Shown one piece after another: positions 1 to 9,277 of a stretch of DNA of 64,000 bases. Within the stretch, counting starts at the first letter, position 1. The number at the start of each line of letters is the position of its first letter. A program made the translations under genes and the position numbers. The notes beneath the pieces are model-generated. The model did no database searches, was not told the origin of the DNA, and saw only the letters and a list, made by a program, of their open reading frames with translations. Source of the DNA: Cellulophaga lytica DSM 7489 (GTDB lineage: Bacteria; Bacteroidota; Bacteroidia; Flavobacteriales; Flavobacteriaceae). The stretch covers positions 2,159,501 to 2,223,500 of the forward strand of contig NC_015167.1 of assembly GCF_000190595.1 (NCBI RefSeq), in the 5' to 3' direction.

Positions 1-382
1 AGGTTTTAGTTTTTTTAATCACCTCTAAAGCCAATTCTTGTGTTTCTTCAGCTATTTCTGCCTTAGTAGGTTGTGTAGCAATTCGTTTAAATTCAGCCAG
101 TAATTTTGGATCTATTGGTGCTGTGGCATTTGTGCCAAAAACTAACACAAGCCAGTATTTCCAAACTTCATCTTGGCCCCTTAAAATGGCAATAATATCA
201 TCTGTAATATGTTTTGCTATAGACTGTAAATATAGCGCTATTGGACCTGCAACGGGCCAGTTTAAATCTTGTAACCAAGTTAATAACTCTGGCACTATTG
301 GTTTTACTTGCTCATAACTATAGTTTTTTAAGTCTGCTATAGCTTCTAGGTCTCCTTTGTGTTTTGGTAGTTGTGGTTGCAA
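1..382 (-). CDS. DUF5071-like protein, C-terminus cut by window edge
   Basis: Reading leftward from a TTG at 382..380, an open frame runs off the window at base 1 (127 codons). The protein has the look of the DUF5071 family: LPKHKGDLEAI near the start, LLTWLQDLNWPVAGP in the middle, then a helical stretch with WKYWLVLVFG. The function of this family is unknown to me; members are small soluble proteins. The TTG start is my choice because the sequence begins where family members usually begin and no ATG lies nearby. It sits one codon after the stop of the upstream secreted protein, in the same reading frame, which suggests tight co-transcription. Confidence is good for the gene and the family, moderate for the start. 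Confidence 0.7.
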   Translation of the reverse strand, partial: MQPQLPKHKGDLEAIADLKNYSYEQVKPIVPELLTWLQDLNWPVAGPIALYLQSIAKHITDDIIAILRGQDEVWKYWLVLVFGTNATAPIDPKLLAEFKRIATQPTKAEIAEETQELALEVIKKTKT

Positions 383-385
383 TGG

Positions 386-1123
386 TTATTTTTCTTTTTT
401 AAACCCTTTATTGGTTAGTTTCCATTGGGTATGTGTTTGTTCTTTTCCGTAAAAACCAGTTTCCTCATCTTCTGGGTAACTAAAATAAGACAATATTTTT
501 TTTTGTTCATCGTATTTTATTTTAATGTCTTGCCCACGGTTTGCTTCTGTAAAAATAGAGGTTTCTCCTATAAAAGCAGTGTCGCTTTTTTGCAATTCAC
601 CATCTTCTATTTTGTATACTTTGGCTGTACTGTAATGTTTGCCACCACAACAGGTTCCCCAGCCTAATAACAAGTAGTGCGGTTTGTTATTAATTTTTAT
701 ATGGTGTACACCAAGTATAAAAACATCTTGATCTCCATCATCTTTATCTTTTAAATTTATATATTTAATAGATCCACTACTGTTTTTGTATTGTGCATAA
801 ATTACAGAGCTGTGGCAACATCCGGAGTCTCTTTGGCTCCAGGTATATGTTTTTACTACACTATCTAGACTGTATTGTATGCTTATATGTTTAGATAAAC
901 TATCATATGGGTTAGCAAAACTAGTAGTATCTTTTAAGTGTTCTACAAAACGTTGCTTTACAAAAGGAAACATACTGTTTGCCATATCAAAATCTACGGC
1001 TTGGTAGGCTTTAAATGTGGTTGCAAGTAGCTCGTCAGAATAATTATAATCTTCTTGAGCTAATGTACTATTGCATATTACAAATGCAAAAAATAGAATT
1101 TTAAGTCGTTTTGTTATTTTCAT
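386..1123 (-). CDS. secreted protein of unknown function with two CC motifs
   Basis: I do not recognise this 245-residue protein. It begins with a typical signal peptide (KR near the start, a hydrophobic core ILFFAFVICNS, then TLAQ/E as a likely cleavage site), so it should be exported to the periplasm or surface. The mature part is polar and probably rich in beta strands. Its odd feature is two adjacent-cysteine pairs, DSGCCHSS and GTCCGGKH, which could form disulfides or bind a metal. It is followed, one codon after its stop, by the DUF5071 gene in the same frame and preceded 11 bp upstream by a membrane protein gene, so the three probably form one leftward operon. Confidence 0.7.
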   Translation of the reverse strand: MKITKRLKILFFAFVICNSTLAQEDYNYSDELLATTFKAYQAVDFDMANSMFPFVKQRFVEHLKDTTSFANPYDSLSKHISIQYSLDSVVKTYTWSQRDSGCCHSSVIYAQYKNSSGSIKYINLKDKDDGDQDVFILGVHHIKINNKPHYLLLGWGTCCGGKHYSTAKVYKIEDGELQKSDTAFIGETSIFTEANRGQDIKIKYDEQKKILSYFSYPEDEETGFYGKEQTHTQWKLTNKGFKKEK

Positions 1124-1134
1124 ACAATATATTG

Positions 1135-1971
1135 TTAGGTGTAATCTTTGTAAGGGATGGCTAATTTTTTAAACTGTTTTACAATATTTTTTTCTCTTTT
1201 TTGACTTATAAAATCTATGGTAACTTTAAATTTTTTATGATACACGGTGTGTATAGTTATAAATGTTCTTTTGTTTCTGCCACCGCCCACTGTTTCTTTA
1301 GTTGTGTGGGTTATATCATTTGTAGGTATTATTTTTTTTACAAACGGATTTATTAAGTTTTTTATAATGATGTAATTTTTAGAACTTTCTATATAACCCA
1401 TTTGTGTTGTAAAAAGTAACAAAAAAAGAAATGTACCTGTACTAAATATAAAATATCCTGGATCTAGGTAGTTGGTAATAAACAGGTCTAGCAATAATAT
1501 AATAGAGGAAGTTAGTGCTATTAATATAATTATTTTTACTAGTGTAATATAAAATGGTATTGATGTGGTTTTGTTAGTAATAGCAATAGTACTATTAGTA
1601 ACAGGTTTACTTATTTTTATCTGTTTATTGCCAAAGGTGTTGTCTAAGTGTAAACGTAGTTTCCAAAAGTTAGTGTAGTAAGCCTCTTTTAGGTATATTT
1701 TTTTATTGTTTTTTAGGTGTATGGTAAGTCCTTTTTCATAAATGGTAAAAAACATGAATTTAGAAGGTACAGAACTATGTAACTCAATACTCTTTACTTC
1801 ATTATAAGTATATGTTTTAAATATGCCAATTTTAATGTTTTTAGAGTCTACTCTATAAAAAATGAGGCTCTTTACAATCATATAAATACCATAGAGCACA
1901 AAAGCCATAAAGGCTATTAAAAACAGTATAATCTCTTCTTTGCTAATTATAAGTACATAAAGAAAAAACAA
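1135..1971 (-). CDS. membrane protein of unknown function, about three membrane segments
   Basis: This 278-residue protein is not one I recognise. It has a hydrophobic N-terminal segment (IILFLIAFMAFVLYGIYMIV), a cytoplasmic-looking region resembling a PH-like or bPH fold (short strands, KNNKKIYLKEA), two further membrane segments around residues 145-195, and a basic C-terminal tail. The start given is a TTG at 1971; ATG codons occur later at residues 22 and 31, and the frame is open a little upstream, so the true start is unsure. It lies directly upstream of the secreted CC-motif protein on the same strand. Confidence 0.55.
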   Translation of the reverse strand: MFFLYVLIISKEEIILFLIAFMAFVLYGIYMIVKSLIFYRVDSKNIKIGIFKTYTYNEVKSIELHSSVPSKFMFFTIYEKGLTIHLKNNKKIYLKEAYYTNFWKLRLHLDNTFGNKQIKISKPVTNSTIAITNKTTSIPFYITLVKIIILIALTSSIILLLDLFITNYLDPGYFIFSTGTFLFLLLFTTQMGYIESSKNYIIIKNLINPFVKKIIPTNDITHTTKETVGGGRNKRTFITIHTVYHKKFKVTIDFISQKREKNIVKQFKKLAIPYKDYT

Positions 1972-2160
1972 TATGACAATAAAAAAAATAGCAAGAATAG
2001 GTACAGAAAATTAAATCTGCTGGTTATGGTTGTATTTTTTATGTTATTACGCATCATTTTTGTACTTCAATTAAAAAGTACAAATTAAAGTATATATAGG
2101 GTGTTGTAATGCGTTAATGTTTATTTGTAGTAATTAGGTGTATTACCGTTACTAAATAAT

Positions 2161-2346
2161 TTATTTTTTAGCTTCTTTACGGTAAGCATTAAAAATAAGT
2201 ACAGCCATAAATGCCCAAATTAACCTATATACCCATATGTTTATATCCTTGCCAAAAAATAGCACAGTTTCTGCGTCTCTCATAAAACTGTATACAACAT
2301 TTACAAGGGCAAGTGCTACACCAATAATTAATATTGTTTTTCTCAT
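2161..2346 (-). CDS. small two-segment membrane protein
   Basis: A 61-residue protein starting at the ATG at 2346 (MRKTILIIGV). It has two hydrophobic stretches, ILIIGVALALVNVVYSF and WVYRLIWAFMAVLIF, joined by a polar loop with FFGKDINI, and ends in a basic tail. The frame is open further upstream, but that part overlaps the neighbouring gene and is highly basic, so I chose the internal ATG, which begins the membrane segment cleanly. Function unknown. It follows the 167-residue secreted protein with about 20 bp between them, suggesting one transcript. Confidence 0.5.
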   Translation of the reverse strand: MRKTILIIGVALALVNVVYSFMRDAETVLFFGKDINIWVYRLIWAFMAVLIFNAYRKEAKK

Positions 2347-2365
2347 AGCTGTTAAAACTAGTGTT

Positions 2366-2869
2366 TTATTTCTTTTTTTTAAGTTCTGTATTAATTTTCT
2401 TTTCCAATTTCTTAATCTCGGCAAAAGGTAAATTTAGAGCTAAAAAATAATTTCCGTTTCTAATTTTACTATTTACGTAAAAGCCATTAATAATTTTGTT
2501 ATCTATAAACAAGCCTATGCTTTTACGCTCTTCAAAAGCTATGTCTGTAGCAATTTGCATTTTAATATCTCCGTTAGGTGTAAAGGTTAGGTTTAAACCA
2601 AACTGTTTTTCTCCAGTATTTCCAAATGTAGCACCTATACCAACAGTAGAACACTTTTTAATTGCTGTAATAGGAATTAATGTTTTTGTGTTAACGTATT
2701 GTGTTTTATTAAAACTTGGAACAAAAACTTTTACGCCAACAGAATCATTTAAAATATAAAAGCCCGATTTTAAATGGCTTGTTGTGTCTGTTTCTTGTGA
2801 CTGCTGACAAATGCCAGTTGCACTCACAAGAAATAAAAGAAAGAGTAGGGCGTAGGTTTTTATAGTCAC
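2366..2869 (-). CDS. secreted protein of unknown function
   Basis: A 167-residue protein with a clear signal peptide (MTIKTY, hydrophobic ALLFLLFLVSATG, then ICQQ; the cysteine at residue 21 with preceding small residues could even make it a lipoprotein). The mature part is a beta-rich sequence with SGFYILNDSVG and NGDIKMQIATDIAF, and it ends in a lysine-rich tail. I do not recognise the family. It sits between a DUF4190-like membrane protein (9 bp upstream) and a tiny membrane protein, all leftward, so it is likely part of a small envelope operon. Confidence 0.6.
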   Translation of the reverse strand: MTIKTYALLFLLFLVSATGICQQSQETDTTSHLKSGFYILNDSVGVKVFVPSFNKTQYVNTKTLIPITAIKKCSTVGIGATFGNTGEKQFGLNLTFTPNGDIKMQIATDIAFEERKSIGLFIDNKIINGFYVNSKIRNGNYFLALNLPFAEIKKLEKKINTELKKKK

Positions 2870-2878
2870 AATATATTT

Positions 2879-3232
2879 TTATAAGCCTTCTAGACCTGTT
2901 GTGGTAGCATCAAAAAACAATAATCCTGCAATAAGGAAAACGTAAAAAATAATCCAGATTAAAGAAATAACTACACCGGCAATGGCAAGTCCGCGTGGAC
3001 GATTAAAAAGTCCAATTATAGATAATATAAGTCCTAAAATCCATATTAAGTGTCCCACAATAGGAATACAATATAATAGGTATGCAAGTATAGAGATTAT
3101 AAAGCCGGCTATACCAATTGGATTGGAGTTGCTATTATTATTTTGGTTAATAATAATAGGTTGCGCTTGATGAGTTTCTTGTTGTTGCTGGTTTTGGTTG
3201 TCTTCTTGGTTGTGTGGTGTAATGTCACTCAT
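2879..3232 (-). CDS. DUF4190-like small membrane protein
   Basis: A 117-residue protein with a long polar, Gln/Asn-rich N-terminus (residues 1-37) followed by two or three membrane segments: GIAGFIISILAYLLYCIPIV, HLIWILGLILSIIGLF and GLAIAGVVISLIWIIFYVFLIAGLLFF. The pattern, with an RPRGLAIAG turn between the last two segments, matches DUF4190-type membrane proteins common in Bacteroidota; their role is unknown. It is the first gene of the leftward group 2161-3232. The A/T-rich spacer upstream has no obvious consensus promoter box. Confidence 0.6.
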   Translation of the reverse strand: MSDITPHNQEDNQNQQQQETHQAQPIIINQNNNSNSNPIGIAGFIISILAYLLYCIPIVGHLIWILGLILSIIGLFNRPRGLAIAGVVISLIWIIFYVFLIAGLLFFDATTTGLEGL

Positions 3233-3360
3233 AAAAATTGGCTATATTTTATGGCAATATAAAAATAAGTAGGTAAAATAGTACCTTATTTTATAAGTTA
3301 TGCGAATTAAAATTTTTAGAGTAAATTAAAATAGGTGAAAACCAAAAAGGTATAAAAAGC

Positions 3361-3395
3361 AAAAACCCTTGAAAATCGTGAGATTAACAAGGGCT
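3361..3395 (-). terminator. terminator after the tRNA pair
   Basis: Read leftward, the stem arms CCCTTG (3393..3388) and CAAGGG (3371..3366) are followed by a T-rich run (A run on the plus strand at about 3353-3365). It lies just after tRNA-Leu, as expected for a factor-independent terminator of the tRNA transcript. Confidence 0.6.
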
Positions 3396-3398
3396 TTG

Positions 3399-3482
3399 TA
3401 CTCGAGATGGGACTTGAACCCATACGGACTAATGTCCATTGGATTTTAAGTCCAACGTGTCTACCAATTCCACCACTCGAGC
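3399..3482 (-). tRNA. tRNA-Leu (anticodon TAA)
   Basis: Read leftward the 84-base sequence folds as a class II tRNA: acceptor GCTCGAG pairs with CTCGAGT, the anticodon arm TTGGA/TCCAA holds the loop CTTAAAA with anticodon TAA, a long variable arm follows (ATGGACATTAGTCCGT), then a T arm with GGGTTCAAGTCCC. The long variable arm and anticodon identify leucine. CCA is not encoded. It lies 45 bp after tRNA-Gly and shares its transcript. Confidence 0.95.
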
Positions 3483-3527
3483 AAATTAGCTGTTATTACT
3501 AACAGGCAATTGGTATAATTTTTTCTG

Positions 3528-3599
3528 AGCGAAAAAAGGGATTCGAACCCTCGACCTCCACCTTGGCAAGGTGATGCTCTACCCCTGAGCTACTTTCGC
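3528..3599 (-). tRNA. tRNA-Gly (anticodon GCC)
   Basis: A 72-base cloverleaf: acceptor GCGAAAG pairs with TTTTCGC, D arm GTAGCTCAGGGGTAGAGC, anticodon stem TCACC/GGTGG with loop TTGCCAA (anticodon GCC), and T arm GAGGGTTCGAATCCCTT. CCA is not encoded. It is the first gene of a two-tRNA leftward unit. Confidence 0.95.
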
Positions 3600-3636
3600 A
3601 ATTTTTATGAGCGTACATCTTTATCAGATGCGGGTG

Positions 3637-3666
3637 CAAATTTAAGACATTTTTCTAAACCACAAA
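3637..3666 (-). promoter_or_regulatory. promoter of the tRNA-Gly/tRNA-Leu unit
   Basis: Leftward, TAAATTTG (3644..3637) matches the Bacteroidota -7 box TAnnTTTG, and TTTG at 3666..3663 stands 18 bases upstream as the -33 box. The predicted start of transcription is about 30 bases before tRNA-Gly. Confidence 0.6.
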
Positions 3667-3741
3667 GCTATTTTGAAAAAAAATATTGATATTTTTTATC
3701 TAATTTTAAATTTCATTTTCAAATAACATAAAATGAGCGTT

Positions 3742-6369
3742 TTACACTTCATCTTTTTTTTGTGCAGAAAGCAATCTTTTTATCTCATTTAACTTCATTA
3801 GTGCTTCAACCGGTGTTAGCGTGTTAATATCTAAGTCTATTATTTCTTCTTTTAACTCTAAGAGCAGAGGGTCATCCATATTAAAAAAGCTTAGTTGCAT
3901 TTCATTTTGTGCATCTGTTAGCTTTGTTGTGAGCTCTTCACTAGAGTGAGATTTTTCTAATTTTTTAAGTATTTTATTTGCTTTAGAAATTACTTGCTGT
4001 GGCATACCAGCCATTTTTGCTACGTGTATACCAAAACTATGTTCACTACCACCAGGAGTAAGTTTGCGTAAAAACAAGACATTGTCTTTTAATTCTTTTA
4101 CAGATACGTTGTAATTTTTTATTCTGCTAAACGTAGCTGTCATTTCATTTAACTCATGGTAGTGTGTGGCAAACAATGTTTTTGCTTGTGTTGGGTGTTG
4201 GTGTAGGTATTCTGATATTGCCCAGGCAATAGAAATACCATCATATGTACTTGTACCACGGCCAATTTCATCTAACAATACCAAACTACGTTCAGACAAG
4301 TTGTTAAGGATAGATGCAGTCTCGTTCATCTCTACCATAAACGTAGATTCTCCCATAGAGATATTGTCACTGGCGCCAACTCTGGTAAATATTTTGTCTA
4401 CGTAACCAATTTTAGCAGCTTCTGCTGGTACAAAACTTCCCATTTGCGCTAATAATACAATTAAGGCTGTTTGGCGTAATATGGCAGACTTACCACTCAT
4501 ATTTGGCCCTGTAATCATTATTATTTGTTGTTCTTCTCTATTTAAAGTAACATCATTGGCAATATAAGTTTCGCCAACTGGTAATTGTTTTTCTATAACA
4601 GGGTGTCTACCATTTACAATTTCTAAGTCTGTAGAGTTGTTTATTACAGGAGCGGTGTATTTATTGTCTGTAGCCAATTGTGTAAAACCACAAAGGCAAT
4701 CTAGTTGCGCAATTAACTGTGCATTGTGTTGTACAGGTGCAATGTACTCTTGCATCCAAACAACAAGTTTAGAAAATAGCTCTTGCTCTAAAACTTGTAT
4801 ACGTTCTTCTGCGCCTAATATTTTACTCTCGTATTCTTTTAATTCTTCAGTAATGTAGCGTTCTGCATTTACTAAGGTTTGCTTGCGTATCCATTCTTCT
4901 GGTACTTTGTCTTTGTGGGTATTACGTACTTCTATATAATAACCAAATACATTATTGCTAGCTATTTTTAAAGAGGTGATACCGGTACGCTCGGTTTCTC
5001 TTTCTAGCATCTTATTTAAATAATCTTTACCAGAAAATGCCAATCCGCGTAGCTCATCTAACTCTGCTGAATATCCATTAGCAATAGTTTCACCTTTAAG
5101 CATATTAACAGGTGCATCTTCACTAATCATTTCTTTAATTTTAGCGCGTAGCATATCACAACCGTGTAACTGGTCGCCTATAAGTTTTACAGCGTCATTT
5201 TTGCTGCTACTAGTAAGTTGCTTAACTGGTAGTATTGCTTCTAAAGAATTTTTTAGTTGTACTACTTCTTTGGGTGATATTTTAGCCGTTGCTACCTTAG
5301 AAATTAAACGCTCTAAGTCTCCCATTTGCTTTATAGACTGTTGTAGTTTATGCAAAATGGTATCATTGGCTTGTAGGTACTCTATAACTTGATGCCTTCT
5401 TTTTATCTTTTCTACATTTTTTAGAGGCAACGCCAACCAGCGTTTTAGCATACGCCCACCCATAGGTGATATGGTTTTGTCTATAACATCTAAAAGGGTA
5501 ACAGCATTTGGGTTGTAGGAGTGATATAGCTCTAGGTTTTTAATAGTAAACCTATCCATCCAAATGTATTCTTCCTCGGCAATACGTTGTAACGTATTTA
5601 TGTGCTGTAGTTTGTGGTGTTGCGTTTCAGATAAATAATGTAAAACAGCACCAGATGCCATAATACCTTGCTCTAAATGTGCCACGCCAAAACCTTTTAA
5701 AGTTGCAGTGTTAAAATGCTTGGTTAGTGTTTCTTGTGCATAATCTTCCTGAAAAATCCAATCTTCTATAAAAAAGGTATGAAACTCGGTACCAAAAGCT
5801 TTTAAAAAATCCTTTTTATGTGTTTTAGAAACTAAGACCTCATTTGGTGCAAAGTTTTGTAACAGTTTATCAATTTGTTCTTCTGTACCTTCTGATGTTA
5901 AAAATTCTCCTGTAGAAATATCTAAAAATGCTACACCTATTTTTTTTCTTCCAAAATGTACTGCACATAAAAAGTTGTTGGTTTTGGCAGATAAAATATC
6001 ATCATTTAAAGCCACCCCAGGAGTTACCAATTCTGTAACGCCTCTTTTTACAATTTTTTTAGTTTGTTTAGGATCTTCTAACTGGTCACAAATGGCAACA
6101 CGTTGGCCAGCTTTTACCAATTTAGGCAAATAGGTGTTTAAGGAGTGATGCGGAAAACCAGCCAATTCTGTTTTTTCGCCACCATTGTTACGGTGTGTAC
6201 AAATAATACCTAATATTTTTGATGCTTTAACGGCATCATCACCAAAGGTTTCATAAAAATCTCCAACACGAAAAAGCAACATAGCATCTGGATACTTTGT
6301 TTTTATAGCGTTGTATTGCTGCATTAAAGGTGTTACCTTTTTCTTTTTTGGTGTACTTGTTTTAGGCAA
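3742..6369 (-). CDS. mutS: DNA mismatch repair protein MutS
   Basis: MutS (875 residues, normal family length) binds base mismatches and starts mismatch repair with MutL in the cytoplasm. Near the N-terminus the mismatch-reading motif is seen ([13 protein letters not shown], the F-x-E pair). The C-terminal ATPase has a Walker A loop (GPNMSGKS), the Walker B and signature region ([14 protein letters not shown]) and FATHYHEL. A lysine-rich leader ([11 protein letters not shown]) precedes the conserved TPLMQQY start. The gene is divergent from the RNA methyltransferase at 6482, with a short A/T-rich spacer. No break or missing residue was seen. Confidence 0.97.
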   Translation of the reverse strand: MPKTSTPKKKKVTPLMQQYNAIKTKYPDAMLLFRVGDFYETFGDDAVKASKILGIICTHRNNGGEKTELAGFPHHSLNTYLPKLVKAGQRVAICDQLEDPKQTKKIVKRGVTELVTPGVALNDDILSAKTNNFLCAVHFGRKKIGVAFLDISTGEFLTSEGTEEQIDKLLQNFAPNEVLVSKTHKKDFLKAFGTEFHTFFIEDWIFQEDYAQETLTKHFNTATLKGFGVAHLEQGIMASGAVLHYLSETQHHKLQHINTLQRIAEEEYIWMDRFTIKNLELYHSYNPNAVTLLDVIDKTISPMGGRMLKRWLALPLKNVEKIKRRHQVIEYLQANDTILHKLQQSIKQMGDLERLISKVATAKISPKEVVQLKNSLEAILPVKQLTSSSKNDAVKLIGDQLHGCDMLRAKIKEMISEDAPVNMLKGETIANGYSAELDELRGLAFSGKDYLNKMLERETERTGITSLKIASNNVFGYYIEVRNTHKDKVPEEWIRKQTLVNAERYITEELKEYESKILGAEERIQVLEQELFSKLVVWMQEYIAPVQHNAQLIAQLDCLCGFTQLATDNKYTAPVINNSTDLEIVNGRHPVIEKQLPVGETYIANDVTLNREEQQIIMITGPNMSGKSAILRQTALIVLLAQMGSFVPAEAAKIGYVDKIFTRVGASDNISMGESTFMVEMNETASILNNLSERSLVLLDEIGRGTSTYDGISIAWAISEYLHQHPTQAKTLFATHYHELNEMTATFSRIKNYNVSVKELKDNVLFLRKLTPGGSEHSFGIHVAKMAGMPQQVISKANKILKKLEKSHSSEELTTKLTDAQNEMQLSFFNMDDPLLLELKEEIIDLDINTLTPVEALMKLNEIKRLLSAQKKDEV

Positions 6370-6481
6370 ATTGAAAAATCTTATTGATTAACTTAAAAAT
6401 TACAAAACGAATTTAAGTTTTTCTCTTTGGTTACAAAACCTTTGTTGATATTTGTGGATAAGTTTACTAGATATAAATAGA

Positions 6482-7015
6482 ATGAGAAAGTTAAAAAATA
6501 ACGAATTAGAGCGATTAAATATTGAAGAGTTTAAACAAGCAGAAAAAACGCCTATTGTTATTGTTTTAGATAATATTAGAAGTTTAAACAACATTGGTTC
6601 TGTTTTTAGAACAGCTGATGCTTTTTTAATTGAAAAAATATACTTGTGCGGTATTACTGCTAAACCGCCACATAAAGACATACAAAAAACAGCATTAGGT
6701 GCTACAGATAGTGTAGCTTGGGAGTATGTAAATGAAACTTTGCCTTTAATAGAGCAGTTAAAAAGCAATAGCTATGAAACACTTGCTGTAGAACAAGCAG
6801 AAAATGCTACTTTTTTAAATGATTTTAAAATAACTCAAAACCAAAAGTATGCACTAATTTTTGGTAATGAGGTTAAGGGCGTGGCACAAGATGTAGTTAC
6901 AGCTAGTGATGTGGTTTTAGAAATTCCGCAATACGGTACAAAACACTCTTTAAATATTTCTGTAAGTGCAGGTGTTGTGGTTTGGGATTTGTGGTCTAAA
7001 CTACAAGACAAATAA
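6482..7015 (+). CDS. TrmH/SpoU-family RNA 2'-O-methyltransferase
   Basis: This protein of 177 residues (starting at MRKLKNNELERLN) has the SPOUT fold motifs of TrmH-type enzymes, which methylate ribose 2'-OH in tRNA or rRNA with SAM: motif 1 VLDNIRSLNNIGSVFRTADA, motif 2 ALIFGNEVKGV and motif 3 EIPQYGTKHSLNISVSAGV. I preferred the ATG at 6482 over one 30 bases upstream because family members begin near here and the upstream codons have no similarity. Which RNA and position it modifies cannot be told from the sequence. It stands alone, divergent from mutS. Confidence 0.9.
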   Translation: MRKLKNNELERLNIEEFKQAEKTPIVIVLDNIRSLNNIGSVFRTADAFLIEKIYLCGITAKPPHKDIQKTALGATDSVAWEYVNETLPLIEQLKSNSYETLAVEQAENATFLNDFKITQNQKYALIFGNEVKGVAQDVVTASDVVLEIPQYGTKHSLNISVSAGVVVWDLWSKLQDK

Positions 7016-7040
7016 AACATTTTTTAGTTTTAAGGTATAA

Positions 7041-7064
7041 AAAAAGACCCAACTAAGTTGGGTC
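7041..7064 (-). terminator. terminator hairpin of the HPPK-dNK gene
   Basis: The arms GACCCAAC (7046-7053) and GTTGGGTC (7057-7064) form a perfect 8-bp stem with a 3-base loop. On the minus strand it is followed by seven T's, so it most likely ends the leftward transcript from the fusion gene at 7180-8325. Confidence 0.65.
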
Positions 7065-7179
7065 CATTATGTAGTTTGAGTTAGTTAGTTCCTCTGTTAA
7101 GAGATATGCAATTAAAGAAAACGTTTTGAATATTGCAAATAAATTGTGAAATAACTGTTAATTTAATACTCGGCTTTTT

Positions 7180-8325
7180 TTAAAGATTACGTAAAATGTA
7201 ACCTTGTATTTCGTGTAAAATGTGCTCGTAATCAGCGTCATTAGCTACAAAGTCAAGGTCGCTAACATCTATAATAAAGGTATTTTGCTGCGGATAACTT
7301 TTTATGAAATCTAAATAACCTTTGTTAATTTTTTCTAGATAATCTGTCTGTATATCCTGTTCATATTCACGACCACGTTTTTTAATGTTGGCAATTAAGC
7401 GCTCTGTGTTTTGGTATAAGTATACAAAAACATCGGGCTTTTTTACATCTTTATACATTAAATCAAACAACTTACGGTATAGCTTAAATTCGTCTTGGTG
7501 TAAGGTTACTTTTGCAAATATGAGCGATTTAAAAATGTCATAATCACTAACCATAAAAGACCTAAATAAGTCTAGCTGAGATGTATCGTCTGAATATTGC
7601 TGGTAACGGTCTGCTAAAAAAGACATTTCTAACGGAAAAGCATACCTTGTTTGGTCTTCATAAAACTTGGGTAAAAATGGGTTATCTGCAAAGCGCTCTA
7701 CAATTAATTTAGCATTGTAATCTTCAGAAATTTTATTAGCTAATGTTGTTTTACCAGCGCCAATGTTACCTTCTATGGCTAAAAACTGTGCTTTTGCTAG
7801 TAAACTTTCTCTGTTAGGGTATAATCTTCTTTCTGTGCGCTCTATAGCTCCTTTATCTTTACATTCCTGAAAAAGGTTTCTAGAATCTTTGTTTAATATT
7901 GGGTGGTAAAATTGCGGACCAATATCTGCAAGTGGGCGTAGTACAAAACTTCTAAATTGCAAGTTTGGGTGTGGTACCACTAATTTATCTGTGTTAATTA
8001 CCTCTTTGCCGTAGTATATAATGTCTATATCTATGGTTCTGGCTTGGTATCCGGCTTCATCTGTACGTTGCCTACCTAGGTCATTTTCTATCTTTAAAAT
8101 AATATCTAAAAGCTCAAACGCATCTTTAGTTGTTTTTATAGACACGCAGGCGTTTAAAAAGTCCGCAGACTCAAAACCCCATGATTGGCATTTGTATACT
8201 TTAGATATGCCTACTATTTCACCAGCTTTTTCCTTTAATAGAAAAATGGCATCTTGTAGGTTAACTATCTTATCACCTAAATTACTACCTATAGATAGGT
8301 ATGCAGTTGTAACGTTCTTCTTCAT
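7180..8325 (-). CDS. folK: HPPK (FolK) fused to deoxynucleoside kinase
   Basis: One 381-residue frame holds two enzymes. Residues 1 to about 150 are 6-hydroxymethyl-dihydropterin pyrophosphokinase of folate synthesis: AYLSIGSNLGDK, the catalytic region (NDLGRQRT, RTIDIDIIYYG) and VPHPNLQFRSFVL. From about residue 180 comes a deoxynucleoside kinase of the dGK/dAK-like type: P-loop EGNIGAGKTT, the DRYQQYSD region, and the KRGREYE lid region. The second part phosphorylates deoxynucleosides for salvage. As far as I recall such fusions occur in many Flavobacteriia. The linker (RLYPNRESLLAKAQ) is short. A separate dNK paralogue lies at 41135-41755. Confidence 0.9.
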   Translation of the reverse strand: MKKNVTTAYLSIGSNLGDKIVNLQDAIFLLKEKAGEIVGISKVYKCQSWGFESADFLNACVSIKTTKDAFELLDIILKIENDLGRQRTDEAGYQARTIDIDIIYYGKEVINTDKLVVPHPNLQFRSFVLRPLADIGPQFYHPILNKDSRNLFQECKDKGAIERTERRLYPNRESLLAKAQFLAIEGNIGAGKTTLANKISEDYNAKLIVERFADNPFLPKFYEDQTRYAFPLEMSFLADRYQQYSDDTSQLDLFRSFMVSDYDIFKSLIFAKVTLHQDEFKLYRKLFDLMYKDVKKPDVFVYLYQNTERLIANIKKRGREYEQDIQTDYLEKINKGYLDFIKSYPQQNTFIIDVSDLDFVANDADYEHILHEIQGYILRNL

Positions 8326-8457
8326 TTAAAAACAAAGTAAATAAAATAGTTTTTAAGGCGCTATCTTAAAATTAAATATCTTTTTTGTAAAGGTATTAAA
8401 AGCTTAACTTAAGTATCTTTACAAATTAGTTGTAAATTAGAAAAGCAGACACTTTTT

Positions 8458-9168
8458 ATGAATAAAACAGATAAAAAATTAGCCTTTAAAATATATTTAT
8501 ACTTAGGAGCACTTTTTATAACTTCCTTAGTGGTTTCTAATCTTATTTTTCAAAAATTTTTTATTTGGCAACCTTTTGGTGATGTTACTATTTTTGGAGC
8601 AACCTTGTTTGAGATTTCTGTGGGAGTACTTCCTTATCCGGTTACTTTTTTGTTAACCGATTTAATTTCTGAAATCTACGGTAAAAAAAGTGCTAACCAA
8701 ATTGTTGTTGCTGGTATTTTTGCCTCGTTTTTTTCATTATTAATTGTGTATTTAGCATCTGCCTCAGAAGCTACTAGTTGGTCTCCTGTTAGCAATACTA
8801 TGTTTAAGGATGTTTTTGGTAATACAATTTTGGCAGTTACAGCATCTATGTTGGCGTATTTATTTGCGCAATTTATAGATATACAGGTGTATCATTTCTG
8901 GAAAAAAATAACAAAAGGAAAGCATTTGTGGTTGCGTAACAATTTTTCTACTTTTTTCTCTCAGTTTGTAGATACCTGTACTGTTTTGCTGCTTTTGTGT
9001 TCTTTTGGAGAAATTAGTTGGGATAAATTTACAGGTTTGTTAATTAGCGGGTTTATTTTTAAGATAATTATAGCATTTGTAGACACCCCTTTCTTGTATT
9101 TATTCGTATATATAATGAGAAAAAGATTTAATTTAAAAATAAACCAAGAATTAACATTGGAGTCATAA
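8458..9168 (+). CDS. queuosine precursor transporter (YhhQ/QPTR family)
   Basis: A 236-residue membrane protein with six hydrophobic segments. It shows the COG1738/YhhQ pattern: SNLIFQKFF, a conserved PVTFLLTDLISEIYGKK stretch in the third segment, QFIDIQVYHFWK, and LRNNFSTFFSQFVDT. YhhQ-type proteins import queuosine precursors (preQ0/preQ1) for tRNA modification. TATCTTTA at 8414-8421 is a near match to the -7 box. The gene is divergent from the HPPK-dNK fusion. Substrate assignment is from family knowledge only; queuosine genes are not seen nearby. Confidence 0.85.
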   Translation: MNKTDKKLAFKIYLYLGALFITSLVVSNLIFQKFFIWQPFGDVTIFGATLFEISVGVLPYPVTFLLTDLISEIYGKKSANQIVVAGIFASFFSLLIVYLASASEATSWSPVSNTMFKDVFGNTILAVTASMLAYLFAQFIDIQVYHFWKKITKGKHLWLRNNFSTFFSQFVDTCTVLLLLCSFGEISWDKFTGLLISGFIFKIIIAFVDTPFLYLFVYIMRKRFNLKINQELTLES

Positions 9169-9277
9169 TAAAACAAGCTTAAAGTTGTTTTAATTGTAAG
9201 ATTTATATCACAGCTTTAAAAAGGATAATGTATTTGCTTGGTTCAGCTAAATTTTAAAAAAGAAAAAATAGTTCTGT

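Noticed and set aside
123-317. Rightward open frame of 64 codons
   Set aside because: It is the opposite-strand shadow of the DUF5071 gene, which has recognisable family sequence.
3528-3599. tRNA-Ala reading GCC
   Set aside because: The anticodon seemed to be GGC when read from the plus strand, but on the coding strand it is GCC, so glycine.
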